Source: an uncultured Hyphomicrobiales bacterium (lineage in GTDB: Bacteria; Pseudomonadota; Alphaproteobacteria; Rhizobiales; Devosiaceae). Taken from it: DNA of 64,000 nt. Below the pieces are notes generated by a model. It had not been told where the DNA came from. It made no database searches and saw nothing but the letters and a program-made list of their open reading frames with translations. How positions within the stretch are numbered: position 1 is the first letter of the stretch; every line of letters starts with the position of its first letter. The DNA lies in contig CAIMLX010000174.1 in the NCBI GenBank assembly GCA_903842455.1, positions 1 through 64,000 on the forward strand. Direction: 5' to 3'. The translations under genes were made by a program, and so were the position numbers. Positions 50,217 through 60,300 of this stretch are shown in pieces.

Positions 50217-51526
50217 CAGGGGGCTCCGATATGGTCGGCGATGAGCGGGTGGTGGGGAGCTTCGCCATCGGTGATGCTGTAGGCGGCGAGAAGCCGGCTG
50301 GTCACGTCGGCCGCCATGCTTTCGTCGCGCAGATGAACACGGGCCAACGGCACATGAACGTCGACTGTGTGGCCGAGGCCAAGCAGTTGGTCGAAACCGA
50401 CGGCGAAGTCGATGCTGTCGGTGGGGAGGCGCCGGCCGCCGCCGGCCGCGACGACGGCCATGCCGACGCCGCGCGTGTCGATGGCGGTTACGGTACCGGC
50501 GCGCGGCGCGAATATCTCACGGACGATCGGCGCGGGGACAAGGTGGGTGTCCATGCGCTCGACTAAATCGACGGGGCCGCCGAGCAACGCCACCATCTTC
50601 GAAAAGTGTTCGAGCGCGGTGCCGGTATCGAGGGCGCGGGTGACGGCGGCGAGCGCGTCCGTGCGGCCGGTCAGTTCGAGGGCGGCGGCAGCCAGCGCCA
50701 GGGTGACCTCGCGCAGGCGCGGGTCCTGGTGCTTGCCGGTGAGGAAATCGACGGCATTGCGCACTTCGAGCGCGTTGCCGGCGGCCGAAGCGAGCGGCTC
50801 GTTCATGTCGGTGATGAGAGCAGCGGTCTTGAGCCCGGCACCGTTGGCGACGGAGACGAGGCTTTCGGCCAGCGCCCGGGACTTTTCCAGCGTCGGCATG
50901 AAGGCGCCGGAGCCGGTCTTGACGTCGAGGATGAGGGCGCCGAGCCCAGCGGCGAGCTTCTTGGAGAGGATCGAGGCCGTGATCAGCGGAATGGACTCGA
51001 CCGTCGCCGTCACGTCGCGGATGGCGTAGAGCACCTTGTCGGCCGGGGCGAGGTCGGCAGTCTGGCCGATGATGGCGCAGCCGGCGGCCTTCACTACCTT
51101 ACGAAATAACGCGTTATCAGGGCTGGTGGTGTAGCCGGGGATGGCATCGAACTTGTCGAGCGTCCCGCCGGTATGGCCGAGGCCGCGGCCGGAGATCATC
51201 GGCACGTACACGCCGCAGGCCGCAAGAATCGGTGCCAGCATCAGCGAGGTGTTGTCCCCTACCCCGCCGGTCGAGTGCTTGTCGGCGACGGGGCCATCGA
51301 GGTCGGACCAGTCGAGCACGGTGCCGCTGTCGCGCATCGCGAGGGTGAGCGCCACGCGCTCGGGCGTGGTCATGTCGCGAAAGAACACCGCCATGGCGAA
51401 GGCCGCGGACTGGGCGTGGCTGACGCTGCCGTCGGTCAGTCCGGCAATGAAGGCGCCGATTTCACCGGCACTCAGGTCCTGGCCATCGCGCTTTCTGGCG
51501 ATGACCTCCTGCGGGAGGAAAGGCAT
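50216..51526 (-). CDS. deoA: Thymidine phosphorylase
   Basis: A 436-residue enzyme that splits thymidine into thymine and deoxyribose 1-phosphate. Family motifs are [16 protein letters not shown] (phosphate binding) and [21 protein letters not shown]. It is the first gene of the deoA-deoB-upp salvage operon. The adenosine deaminase gene often present between deoB and upp in relatives is missing here. Confidence 0.95.
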   Translation of the reverse strand: MPFLPQEVIARKRDGQDLSAGEIGAFIAGLTDGSVSHAQSAAFAMAVFFRDMTTPERVALTLAMRDSGTVLDWSDLDGPVADKHSTGGVGDNTSLMLAPILAACGVYVPMISGRGLGHTGGTLDKFDAIPGYTTSPDNALFRKVVKAAGCAIIGQTADLAPADKVLYAIRDVTATVESIPLITASILSKKLAAGLGALILDVKTGSGAFMPTLEKSRALAESLVSVANGAGLKTAALITDMNEPLASAAGNALEVRNAVDFLTGKHQDPRLREVTLALAAAALELTGRTDALAAVTRALDTGTALEHFSKMVALLGGPVDLVERMDTHLVPAPIVREIFAPRAGTVTAIDTRGVGMAVVAAGGGRRLPTDSIDFAVGFDQLLGLGHTVDVHVPLARVHLRDESMAADVTSRLLAAYSITDGEAPHHPLIADHIGAP

Positions 51527-51582
51527 GTGGATGCTCTCGTTCTGGGTGCCGCGAATCTAGAGCGGCGGCACGACACAAGCAA

Positions 51583-52749
51583 TCAGCCCGCCGTGGGCAA
51601 CCCGTCGGCGGGAGCAGTCTTGCGCTCGGCGAGGCCGCGATTGAGCAGCGCGACGGCCGCGGCGGCAACGCTCAGCACCGCGAGGACGAGGTAGCCGGCC
51701 TGCGGACCCCAGTCGTAGAGCGCCCCGGCCAGCACCGGCCCGATGACGCGGCCCAGCGCCGAAAAGGCCTGGTTGAGGCCGACATACTTGCCCGTTGCCC
51801 CGGCCGGTGCGAGGCGGCTGGCCATCGAGGCGGTGATGTTGGTGAGCGCGCCCTGCGCCGCGCCGACGATGCACACACCGGCGAGGAAAACCACGAACGG
51901 GGTGAGCGGCAGGGTCGCCAACGCCACGGCGATGAGGATGGCCGCGCCTGCTGCAACACTCCAGTCGCCAAAGCGGGCGCTCAGCCGCCAGACGAGACCG
52001 GCCTGGGCGATGATCGAGGCGATGCCGGCCAGCGTCAGCAGCCAGCCGAGACCGGAGGCGGTGATGGCGAAACGATCGTAGACGAGGAGGCCAAGAGTGG
52101 TCTCCATGCCGACGAACACCACCATGGAGAGACCGGTCAGGACCAGCAGGCGCCAGAACCCGGGGGTCAGCTTCTGGTCAGGCGCGGCGACGACGGGCCG
52201 GCGCGTCGCATGCGGCAGCATCCAGATCGCGGCGATGAAGTTGACAGCGGCAATGGCGGCGCCGATCAGGCAGATGGCCGAAAAGCCGAGCGGCGCGGCG
52301 AGCGCGCCGATGCTGGGCCCAACGGTGAAGGCAAGGCCGATGGCGGCGCCACCCATGCCCATGACGCGGGTGCGCTTGTCGGGTTCGCTGAGGTCGGAAA
52401 GCGTCGCCATGGCGACCGAAATCGAGCCACCGAACAGCCCGCCGAGGACGCGGGCGCCGATCAGCACCCAGATATTGTCGGCGAGCGCACAGACGATCAG
52501 CGACAGCGTCGTGCCGAGCAGGGCGGCGAGCAGCAACGGCCGGCGGCCGATGCGGTCGGACAGGCGTCCGAGGATGGGCGCGGCGATAAACTGGGCCAGC
52601 GAGTAGCCGGTGAACAGCAAGCCGAGCGTCAGGCCAGTGCCGCCATACTGCGTCACCACGAAGGGCAGCGAGGGGATGACGAGGCTGAACGCCAGCATGT
52701 CGGTGAAGATCACCGCGCAGAGGATCAGCAGGCTGGATTTGGACGGCAT
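51583..52749 (-). CDS. MFS transporter (TetA-like, DHA1)
   Basis: A 388-residue transporter with 12 predicted helices. Motif A in loop 2-3 is GRLSDRIGRRPLLLAA, and the start FTDMLAFSLVIPSLPF is TetA/DHA1-like. Substrate unknown; drugs or nucleosides are possible from the family and the position just upstream of deoA on the same strand with a 56-nt gap. It may share the deo transcript. Confidence 0.88.
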   Translation of the reverse strand: MPSKSSLLILCAVIFTDMLAFSLVIPSLPFVVTQYGGTGLTLGLLFTGYSLAQFIAAPILGRLSDRIGRRPLLLAALLGTTLSLIVCALADNIWVLIGARVLGGLFGGSISVAMATLSDLSEPDKRTRVMGMGGAAIGLAFTVGPSIGALAAPLGFSAICLIGAAIAAVNFIAAIWMLPHATRRPVVAAPDQKLTPGFWRLLVLTGLSMVVFVGMETTLGLLVYDRFAITASGLGWLLTLAGIASIIAQAGLVWRLSARFGDWSVAAGAAILIAVALATLPLTPFVVFLAGVCIVGAAQGALTNITASMASRLAPAGATGKYVGLNQAFSALGRVIGPVLAGALYDWGPQAGYLVLAVLSVAAAAVALLNRGLAERKTAPADGLPTAG

Positions 52750-52987
52750 CGGCTACCCGGATGAGTTCGGCGCGGTTGTGCACCCTTCCGGTGGCGATGG
52801 CCAGAGGACAGAGGGTCGCGAGCGGGGTGTAACGCGATGGCGTCACGGTGGTTTGATGTGGATCAGGGGGGCGTGAGGCGGCAATGGGTGCCTCAGCCAC
52901 AACGTGTTGGGGCCCCTCCGCCGGCAGAGACCCGTGACTTCGTCGGCCCGATCCAGCACAGTGCCCGTGACCTCGGGGGGAAGAACC

Positions 52988-53818
52988 ATGTCGCGGCCGC
53001 TGCTTGTCATCGATGGGGATTCGTTTGCGCACCGGGCCTATCACGGGGTGCCCAAGACAGTGCGGCGGGCCGGGAACAAGGCCGGCAACGCCATCGTCGG
53101 GTTTGCCAACTACCTGATCAAGCTCATCACCGAGGAGCAGCCGCGTGCCGTCGTCGTCGGCTGGGATACGCTCGAGGTGCCGAACTGGCGGGCGCTGGAG
53201 CTCGAGGGTTATCAGGGCGGACGGGTGTTCGAGGACGAGATCGTCGAACAGTTGAGCGTGCTGCCGGAGTTCGTCGCGGCGTTCGGCTGCGTGGTCGGCA
53301 AGGGCGCGGGCTTCGAGGCCGACGATTTCCTCTCGACCGCCGTGGCGCGCGAGGAAGCGCGCGGCGGTGCGGTGCTGGTGGCGACGGGCGACCGCGACGC
53401 GTTCCAGCTTGCCTCGGAGCGGACGACGATCCTGCAGCCGGTGAAGGCCGGACAGATCGCGCGGATCGATCCCGCCGGGGTGCGCGAGCGCTACGAGGTG
53501 GAGCCCGCCCAGGTGCCGGACTTCATCGCGCTGCGCGGCGACCCATCCGACAAGATCCCCGGCGCCAGGGGTGTCGGCGAAAAGACCGCGGCGAGCCTCC
53601 TGAAGCGCTACCCTGACCTCGAAGCCATGCTGGCCGACAACCGCTTCCCCGGCCAGGAAGACAACCTCCGGCTCTACAAGCGCATCGCCACCATGGTGAC
53701 GAACGCCCCGCTCGGAGACGTGCCCGACGCCGAGCCGACCTGGAGCAAGGCGGCCGAGTTGGCGCGGACGTGGGAGCTCAAGGGATTGAGCGAACGGCTG
53801 GCGGCGCTGGCGGGCTAG
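52988..53818 (+). CDS. 5'-3' exonuclease (PolA N-terminal/FEN-like)
   Basis: A 276-residue stand-alone homologue of the 5'-3' nuclease domain of DNA polymerase I. The PIN-like domain has VIDGDSFAHRAYHG, ADDFLSTAVARE and ATGDRDAFQL with clustered Asp ligands. The helix-3-turn-helix is SDKIPGARGVGEKTAASLLKRYPDLEAML. It may remove RNA primers or flaps. The ATG at 52988 gives the conserved MSRPLLVIDGD start. Its stop overlaps the convergent DUF5615 gene by 4 nt. Confidence 0.88.
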   Translation: MSRPLLVIDGDSFAHRAYHGVPKTVRRAGNKAGNAIVGFANYLIKLITEEQPRAVVVGWDTLEVPNWRALELEGYQGGRVFEDEIVEQLSVLPEFVAAFGCVVGKGAGFEADDFLSTAVAREEARGGAVLVATGDRDAFQLASERTTILQPVKAGQIARIDPAGVRERYEVEPAQVPDFIALRGDPSDKIPGARGVGEKTAASLLKRYPDLEAMLADNRFPGQEDNLRLYKRIATMVTNAPLGDVPDAEPTWSKAAELARTWELKGLSERLAALAG

Positions 53819-54195
53819 TCGGAGGCCGTGTTGCCAATTGGCAGACGACGGACACGCATGCGAGAACCCTTGAGGCTCAGGACGGCGCCAGCGGCCAGCT
53901 CGTGCTCGACCTGTCGCATGGCACTGGCTACCAGCCTGGCAAAGTCTTCGCTGAATCTGTCCTGCCGTCGAAGGTGAATCACACTGGGGGTAACTCCACT
54001 TGTGGCAGCCAGGATGGTGCTGAAATCGATGTCTCGCGTCAGAACGACGTGCCCGTGCGCAGAGGCGTAGCGCATTATTTCCTCGTCCGACGACGAGGCT
54101 TCGCCGAGTGTGGACCAGTGGACTGCAACAATGCCCTGTTCGCGAAGGGCATCGACCCATCGCGTGGACATGTTCATATCCACCAGAACTTTCAT
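53815..54195 (-). CDS. DUF5615-type PIN-like toxin candidate
   Basis: A 126-residue protein of the DUF5615 Mut7-C/PIN-like group. The signature VLVDMNMSTRW at the start, VHWSTLGEASSSDEEIMRYASAHGHVVLTRDIDFSTILA in the middle and the acidic residues match the PIN-like fold. These proteins usually pair with DUF433 and are predicted RNase toxins. It starts inside the DUF433 stop (ATGA). The C-terminal extension GSRMRVRRLPIG is strand-like. Confidence 0.78.
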   Translation of the reverse strand: MKVLVDMNMSTRWVDALREQGIVAVHWSTLGEASSSDEEIMRYASAHGHVVLTRDIDFSTILAATSGVTPSVIHLRRQDRFSEDFARLVASAMRQVEHELAAGAVLSLKGSRMRVRRLPIGNTASD

Positions 54196-54422
54196 GTGCC
54201 GGTCAGGTCGAGCTCACGCTCCTGCGCCAGCCAGGCGCCGTAGCGAATAGCCTGCAGAATGTCCTCACGTTCAAGGTAGGGGAAATCGGCCAGGATTTCT
54301 TCGATCGTTGCGCCGGAGCCGAGTTCTCCCAGGATCATGCCGACAGTCACCCGCATGCCGCGGATGCAGGCCTTGCCGCCCATCACGGCGGGGTTGTGGG
54401 TAATGCGATCGAGTTGGGCCAT
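54192..54422 (-). CDS. DUF433 antitoxin candidate
   Basis: A 76-residue DUF433 protein with the family pattern RITHNPAVMGGKACIRGMRVTVGMILGEL and EEILADFPYLEREDILQAIRYGAWLAQE, a small helix-turn-helix-like fold. It is predicted to be the antitoxin and operon repressor for the DUF5615 partner. The ATG at 54422 has AAGGAG 8 nt upstream; the longer frame to 54506 is not family-like. Confidence 0.82.
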   Translation of the reverse strand: MAQLDRITHNPAVMGGKACIRGMRVTVGMILGELGSGATIEEILADFPYLEREDILQAIRYGAWLAQERELDLTGT

Positions 54423-54483
54423 GCGGAACTCCTTGGCCTTAACATAGCAACTGGCCGGTCCGGACGCAAAGTGCCGCTCCTCC

Positions 54484-55944
54484 CTAGCCCAGCGGATCGG
54501 GATCAAGCGGCCACATCGGGCGGGGAATGAGCTTGAACGGGATGCTCTGCCAGTCTGGCGGGCAGGCGCCGGGGGTGGCGACGTAGAGCTGGCCGCGGAC
54601 CAGTGGCGCGAAGATGTCGGTGTGGCGGAACAGGTTCTTGAGGCCGATCACCTGCTTGCCCTCGAGCACGATGCCGTGGCGGGTGAACATGGTGGGGGAG
54701 AACACCCCGGTGCGGCGGGTGTTGAGCAGCACCTCGATGCCGTTGACCCGCACCACCGCCACGTCGCCGATCGGCACACGCTCGTTGCTCAACTGGTCCT
54801 GCCAGGTGTTCGGCGCGAGGTGCAGCACTTCGGCGTCGACGTCCATCGAGGGGCCCGAGTAGGGCTCGTACTTGCCGCCGATGCGCAGTTTCAGTTTCGC
54901 GCCAACGCCCACGGACATGCAAATGCCGACCGCCAGCGGGTCCCAGAGCGGGCCGTAGACGGCGTTGGTGATGCCGGCCTCGATCAGGGCGCGCAGCATG
55001 TGCGTGGTGTCGCCGGGGGCGCCGCCGCCGGTCTGGTCGGAGGTGTCGGCGAGCAGCAGCGGCTTGTCGCCGCCACGCTGCGCTTCGGTGATGGCCTCGG
55101 CGAGCGAGGTGAAGGGCAGCGTCGCCTCGGCGCGGACGGCGTAGAAGCGGCGGCCGAAATCTTCGGCTGCCCGCGCAGCGATGGCGGGGTCGCGATCGGC
55201 GACGGCCAGCATCTTCGCGCCGGCATGCGGGACATCGGCCCACGGGAAGCCGTGATTCAGCGACAGCGACAGGATGCCGTCCTTGCCTTCGGCGGCGAAC
55301 ATGTCGGCCACGAAGCCGGGCATTGGGCCCTTTCGCGTGGTGGGGAACAGGCCCATCGTCTTGCAGTCGAACAGCGCCATCACCGGCTCGATCTCGCCCG
55401 CGAGGGTGCGCCGCATGAGGGCGAAGAGGTCGTCAGCGCGCTCGGCGTAGTCGATATGCGGGTAGGCCTTGTAGAAGACGATGAGGTCGGTGACGTCGAG
55501 CAGCCGATGATCGATATGGGCGTGGAGGTCGAGCTCCAGCCCAATGCGCGTGCCTTTGCCCACTTGCGCCCGCATGCGGGTCACGAAATCGGCTTCGCAG
55601 TCATCGTAACCATCGGCGACCATGGCGCCGTGGAGGAACATCAGCACCGCATCGACCGGGCCGGCCGCCGCGAGGTCGGCAAGAATGCGGTCGCGCATCG
55701 TCTCGTAGGCCGAGCGGACGGTCGGGCCGGCGGGCTCGGCGAAGGCGTGCAGCGACTGGATCACCTCCCAGCCCAGGTCGGTGGCGTGGGTGAGCCAGCG
55801 CTGCGCCGGCATGGCCCACGGGCTGCCGGGCACGCTGCCGACATCGCCCTCGTTCCAGAAGCCGCGCTGGAAACTGTCGAGGCCGGTCGGAAACGACGCG
55901 AAGGTATTGGTTTCGGTGCCGAGCGTGGCGATGAACAGGCGCAT
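54484..55944 (-). CDS. M81-family metallopeptidase (MlrC-like)
   Basis: A 486-residue M81/microcystinase C-type peptidase. The N-terminal DUF1485 domain has TLGTETNTFASFPTGLDSF, LFLHGAMVADGYDD, ELDLHAHIDHRLLDVTD and KAYPHIDYAERADDLF with predicted zinc ligands. The C-terminal MlrC domain has LLLADTSDQTGGGAPGDTTHMLRALIEAG. Real substrates in non-degraders are unknown, probably small peptides. The start is the ATG at 55944. The gene diverges from an aminotransferase gene 100 bp away, which suggests joint use in amine or peptide catabolism. Confidence 0.9.
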   Translation of the reverse strand: MRLFIATLGTETNTFASFPTGLDSFQRGFWNEGDVGSVPGSPWAMPAQRWLTHATDLGWEVIQSLHAFAEPAGPTVRSAYETMRDRILADLAAAGPVDAVLMFLHGAMVADGYDDCEADFVTRMRAQVGKGTRIGLELDLHAHIDHRLLDVTDLIVFYKAYPHIDYAERADDLFALMRRTLAGEIEPVMALFDCKTMGLFPTTRKGPMPGFVADMFAAEGKDGILSLSLNHGFPWADVPHAGAKMLAVADRDPAIAARAAEDFGRRFYAVRAEATLPFTSLAEAITEAQRGGDKPLLLADTSDQTGGGAPGDTTHMLRALIEAGITNAVYGPLWDPLAVGICMSVGVGAKLKLRIGGKYEPYSGPSMDVDAEVLHLAPNTWQDQLSNERVPIGDVAVVRVNGIEVLLNTRRTGVFSPTMFTRHGIVLEGKQVIGLKNLFRHTDIFAPLVRGQLYVATPGACPPDWQSIPFKLIPRPMWPLDPDPLG

Positions 55945-56043
55945 TGGGGTCCCCTCCCTTTTGCCTAGACCATACGAGCTTGGTCGGCGGTTGCCAGAAG
56001 CAAAGCGGCCTGCTCTGCTCAGCAAAAAGAAGGAGGACCCATC

Positions 56044-57351
56044 GTGGGGGAATTGCGGTTCGAGAAGTCGGCGGCGGCGATTGCCGATGCAGGGCGATGG
56101 ATTGCCGGCGGGGTGAACAGCCACTTTCGCGCCGGCATGGCGCCGGGTCCGCTGGTGTTCACGCATGGCGAAGGGCCGTATCTGTTCGATGTCGATGGCA
56201 ACCGGCTGATCGACTATTACTGCGGCATGGGCGCGATGGTGCTGGGGCACAGCCCGGCCGGGGTGCGCGAGGCGGTGAAGGCGCAGGTGGACAAGGGCAT
56301 CCTGTTCGCCGGGCAATCGCCGATCGAGGCCGAAGCGGCGCGCATGCTGTGCGAGCGGATCCCCTCGGCGGAGCGCATTCGCTTCGGCTCGTCGGGGTCG
56401 GAAGTGGCGCAGGCGGCGATGCGGTTGATGCGGGCCGTGACCGGCCGGCGGACGATCCTGAAGTTCGAGGGGCACTATCACGGCTGGTTCGACAACATCC
56501 TGTGGTCGACCGCCCCAGCGCTGAACGCCGCCGGCCCCGAGGACGCGCCGGTGCCGGTCGCCGGCAGTGCCGGGCAGGACACCTCGGAGGCGGACGGCCT
56601 CGAAGTGATGGGGTGGAACGACCTTCCCAGGCTCGAGGCGCGGCTCGCACGCGGCGATATCGCCGGGGTGCTGATGGAGCCGGCCATGTGCAACCAGGGC
56701 GCCATGCGGCCAGCACCGGGCTATCTCGAGGGGGCGCTCGCGGCGTGCCGGGCGAGCGGTACCATCCTCTGCTTCGACGAGGTGATCACCGGCTTCCGGC
56801 TGGCCGCCGGCGGAGCGCAGGAGCTGTTCGGGGTGACGCCGGATATCTCGATCTTCGCCAAAGCGATCGCCAACGGCTTTCCGGTTGCGGCGATCGCCGG
56901 GCGGGCCGAGCTGATCGACAAGTTCTCAACCGCGGGCGTCCTGCATGGCGGCACGTTCAACGCCCAGCCCGTCGCCATCGCGGCGATGGTGGCGACGCAG
57001 CAGGGGTTGACGGCTGTCCATTTCGCCACCGCGGGGGCGCGGGGGCAGCGGCTGCAAGATGGGGTGCGCGACGCGCTCGCCGAAGCCGGCATCACCGCGC
57101 AGGTGATGGGCTTTCCGCTGATGTTCCACGTCTCGTTCGGGCTGAGCGAACCGCCGCGCAACTACCGCGAGATCGCGGCGGCCGACAAACGGGGCTATTC
57201 GGCCTTCGCGCTGGCGCTGCTGAAGCGCGGCGTACGGGTGCTAGAGCGCGGGGCGTGGTTCGTCTCGTCGGAGCACGACGATGCGGTGATCGACGCAACG
57301 CTGGCAGTGGTCCGCGAAGCGGCGCGGGAGGTGGCGCCGCAACTGGGCTGA
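56044..57351 (+). CDS. Class III PLP aminotransferase, glutamate-1-semialdehyde aminotransferase-like
   Basis: A 435-residue class III PLP enzyme. Features are PYLFDVDGNRLIDYYCGMGAMVLGH, the phosphate-binding SSGSE (116-120), DEVITGFR with the PLP Asp245, and the Schiff-base Lys273 in FAKAIANGFP. The nearest well-known family is glutamate-1-semialdehyde 2,1-aminomutase, but a true hemL role is unlikely since alphaproteobacteria make 5-aminolevulinate by HemA synthase. It starts at GTG 56044 with GGAGG 7 nt upstream. It diverges from the M81 peptidase gene. Confidence 0.85.
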   Translation: MGELRFEKSAAAIADAGRWIAGGVNSHFRAGMAPGPLVFTHGEGPYLFDVDGNRLIDYYCGMGAMVLGHSPAGVREAVKAQVDKGILFAGQSPIEAEAARMLCERIPSAERIRFGSSGSEVAQAAMRLMRAVTGRRTILKFEGHYHGWFDNILWSTAPALNAAGPEDAPVPVAGSAGQDTSEADGLEVMGWNDLPRLEARLARGDIAGVLMEPAMCNQGAMRPAPGYLEGALAACRASGTILCFDEVITGFRLAAGGAQELFGVTPDISIFAKAIANGFPVAAIAGRAELIDKFSTAGVLHGGTFNAQPVAIAAMVATQQGLTAVHFATAGARGQRLQDGVRDALAEAGITAQVMGFPLMFHVSFGLSEPPRNYREIAAADKRGYSAFALALLKRGVRVLERGAWFVSSEHDDAVIDATLAVVREAAREVAPQLG

Positions 57352-57354
57352 TCG

Positions 57355-60300
57355 CTAGAAGTCGAGCTTCGGCTTGGGCTGGGTGGCCTCGGCGGCGGCA
57401 ATCCTGTCGATCAGCCTCTGGTTCTCGAGGGCGGTATATCGGGTGTCGATCAGCAGCACCTGGGTGTAGAGCTGACGGACAAAGGCGCCACAGTTCCGCG
57501 AGCGGTACGCTTCGGGGATGCGGATCAGATCGGGCCAGACTGGCGTGCAATCGTAGCCATCACCGTTGAAGAACGGGGCCATAGATGGCTCGCTCGGCCA
57601 GACGCGGTAGTTGCTGTCGCCATCGCCGTAGTAGGTAGGGCCGTACTTGTCGACCAGACCGTTGGTCAGTGCCTCGAGCATCTCCCTGCTCACTTCGCGG
57701 GCCACGGCGCCAACGACGTCGCCGGACTGGGTGGCCTTGAAGACCACGATGCGATCGTTCTGCCCATCTTCCTGCGGCACGTCATAGCCGAAAGCCACCT
57801 GCAGCACGGTGAGGTCGACCACGCCGCATTCGGCGCGGGCGAAGTCGTCGATGTAGGAGTCGCGGATGCGCTGCTCCGCGGCGTCATCGCCGATCTCGGC
57901 CAGTTCGGCGTTCATATCAGCCTCGAGCCGCGCACAGGCCGGACCGCTGCTTTCGGTGCTGACGCTGAGGGGAACTGCGTTGCGGCCCTCAAAGCGGGCC
58001 TCGAGCAGCTTTTGTGCCTCCTCGAGAGGCATGCCGAGAGTTATGCCAAGGATATCGAAGCGCGATTCCGGCAATCCCGGGTCCACCGGGCCGGCGGTGG
58101 GCACCACCCTGGGCGTCCAGCCGGGATAGGCTATGTCGGCAAGGTGCATGCCCAGGTCGGCGATCGGATAGAGGCTGCGCTCAAGAGGGTCGACCAACGC
58201 CTCGACCTCATCGTTGTCCACTCTGAGCGCCTGCAGCCGGTAGGTTTCGATCACCACCAGCGTGCCGGCGGGTGCCGTGATCCTGGCGTCGCCGAAAATG
58301 GCCGGATCGATGTTGACCGACTGCAGCTGGCGCAGTCGCTCACGGAACGCCCGTGCGTCGGCCTCCGGCATCGGAAGCTCGGCAGGGGCATCGATGGCGC
58401 CGACCAGTGTCATCCGGTCGGCGCCCGAGCCTCCGAGCGCCAGTGGCCTGCGCTCCGACAGGCCGACCGGGAAAGCCGATCGCTGGGCACTGAACTCGAC
58501 GACGCTGGCATAGCGCAGAACCGATATCTCGGCCGGCAACACGGGCAGCAGCGCATCGAGCGCCGGCCGGTGGGCAGCAACGAAGCGCTTGCGCGTGTCC
58601 TCGCGGGTAAACTCGTCGACGCCTTCCCAGCTGGTGTAGTTCTTCTCGAAGTAGTCGCCCTTTTCGAAGGCCTCCCGTGCCCCCGGCGCCAGGTAGGGGC
58701 CAACGTCGAACCCAAGGTCGACAGCCATAGGCAAGGTGAGGCTGCGCTGCTCGAACAACCCGGGTTGAGCGGCCTCGGCAAACAGGGCGGTTACGGCGCG
58801 CAACCCAGCGTAGCCGGGCATGTCGTCGGGGACGAAAAGCGGGCGGCCGTCCAGCACCGGGATGTTGAACCGCGCGACCCACGGCTGGTCCGAGCCAGCC
58901 ACGCTGACCCCGCGCTGCGGCGTGTTGTCGACTTCCGGCCGCACGACAAGGCCGGCGACATCGAGCGGCATGATTTCTTCGCTCAGATCGGTGCTGCGGA
59001 ACAAGCCGGACCGTTCGGCGACAAAGCGGATGACGTGGCGCTCGCCTGATTTCTCGGCCACCAGCTGGCCGAAGGTCGCCAGCACGACCACCGGTCTGTT
59101 GCCGGAGGAGACGCGCGCCATCATGCGCTCGGCGTCCGCTTCGTTCATCGGCAGGCTTTCGGGCAAGCCGGAGTAGATCTCCTCCGGCTGCAGGCCCGGC
59201 ATCTGTGACGGAACGAGGACGGCCCGCTGCGAGCCCTCATACTCGATCGGGAAGCTCGCGCTGGCGAAATCGTACGAACCGAGGATAGCACGCTTGAGCA
59301 GGACGACCGGGATCGGGAAGGCCGGCGCGCCGGCAATGAGTTCGGGAACGATCTGGTCGCTGAAAGCGGCGGCAGCACGCCGGCGGTCGAACTCGTTGCG
59401 AAGGGTGTAGGAGTTGCCGTCACGGTCGCCGAAAACCCGCAGCCGCTGGGTCGGGCGCAGCAAGTCGATGACCATCTGGTTGTCGAGACCGTTGCTGGCA
59501 ATCCCCGGGTCGAGGCCGATGGCGGCGAGGTTGAAATAGCGCGGCATCGGACTGTCATAGCGGTCGCCGTTCACCAGTCGCAGCGACGCCTGGTCAGCCG
59601 CGAGCATCACGCGGCCATCGAGCACCGGCAGGTTCATCATCCTCGCGATGCGCACGGGATCGGAGGAAGCGGCGGCGGCGGGAGCGGTATCGACCAGCAC
59701 GGCGATCTGTTCGTAGCCGGGCTGCTTTTCCTTGTTGCGGCCGGGAACGGTGACGGCAACCAGCCGATCAAGGGTTATTGTGACGGGCAGGTCGCCCGGC
59801 CCCCCTCCCGCACCCGAGGCGTTGGCGTCGGTGCCGAAGCCCGACAGGGTGAGGTAGGCGACAAGCCTCACCTGGCTGTCGCGGGACGTCGCCTTCAGCC
59901 GGTCGAGCAGCCCGCTCGCTGCTGCTTCGTCGGCAAGCGGCAGGCTGTAGGTCTCGGGCAGGCCAGGAACGATGCCGACCACCTGGGTTTTGAGCCAGGC
60001 ATTCGAGTACTCCAGCTTCCGGTCGCTGAGCAGGCCGTAGGGCTCGTCGATGTCCATGCCGGTTTCAGGATCGAACCTGCCAAGGCTCGTGTCATCCTCG
60101 AAGCGCACCTTCAGGCTGAGCGCGGCGGGATCGGGCGCAAACGCCTTTGCCTCGGCCAGCACTGCCGCACGGAACTGCCCCAGGATGGCCGGGCGATCGA
60201 TCTCGTTGGCCGCATCATAGCGCGCCGCCACTGCACTGACCTCCTCGCTTTCGGCATAGCGTTTGTCCGCGACCAGCCAGTTGAATGCCGCAGCATCGGA

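Noticed and set aside
56044-57351. hemL (glutamate-1-semialdehyde aminomutase) as a haem gene
   Set aside because: Although the fold is similar, the lineage is expected to use 5-aminolevulinate synthase, and no haem genes are nearby; a general class III aminotransferase call is safer.
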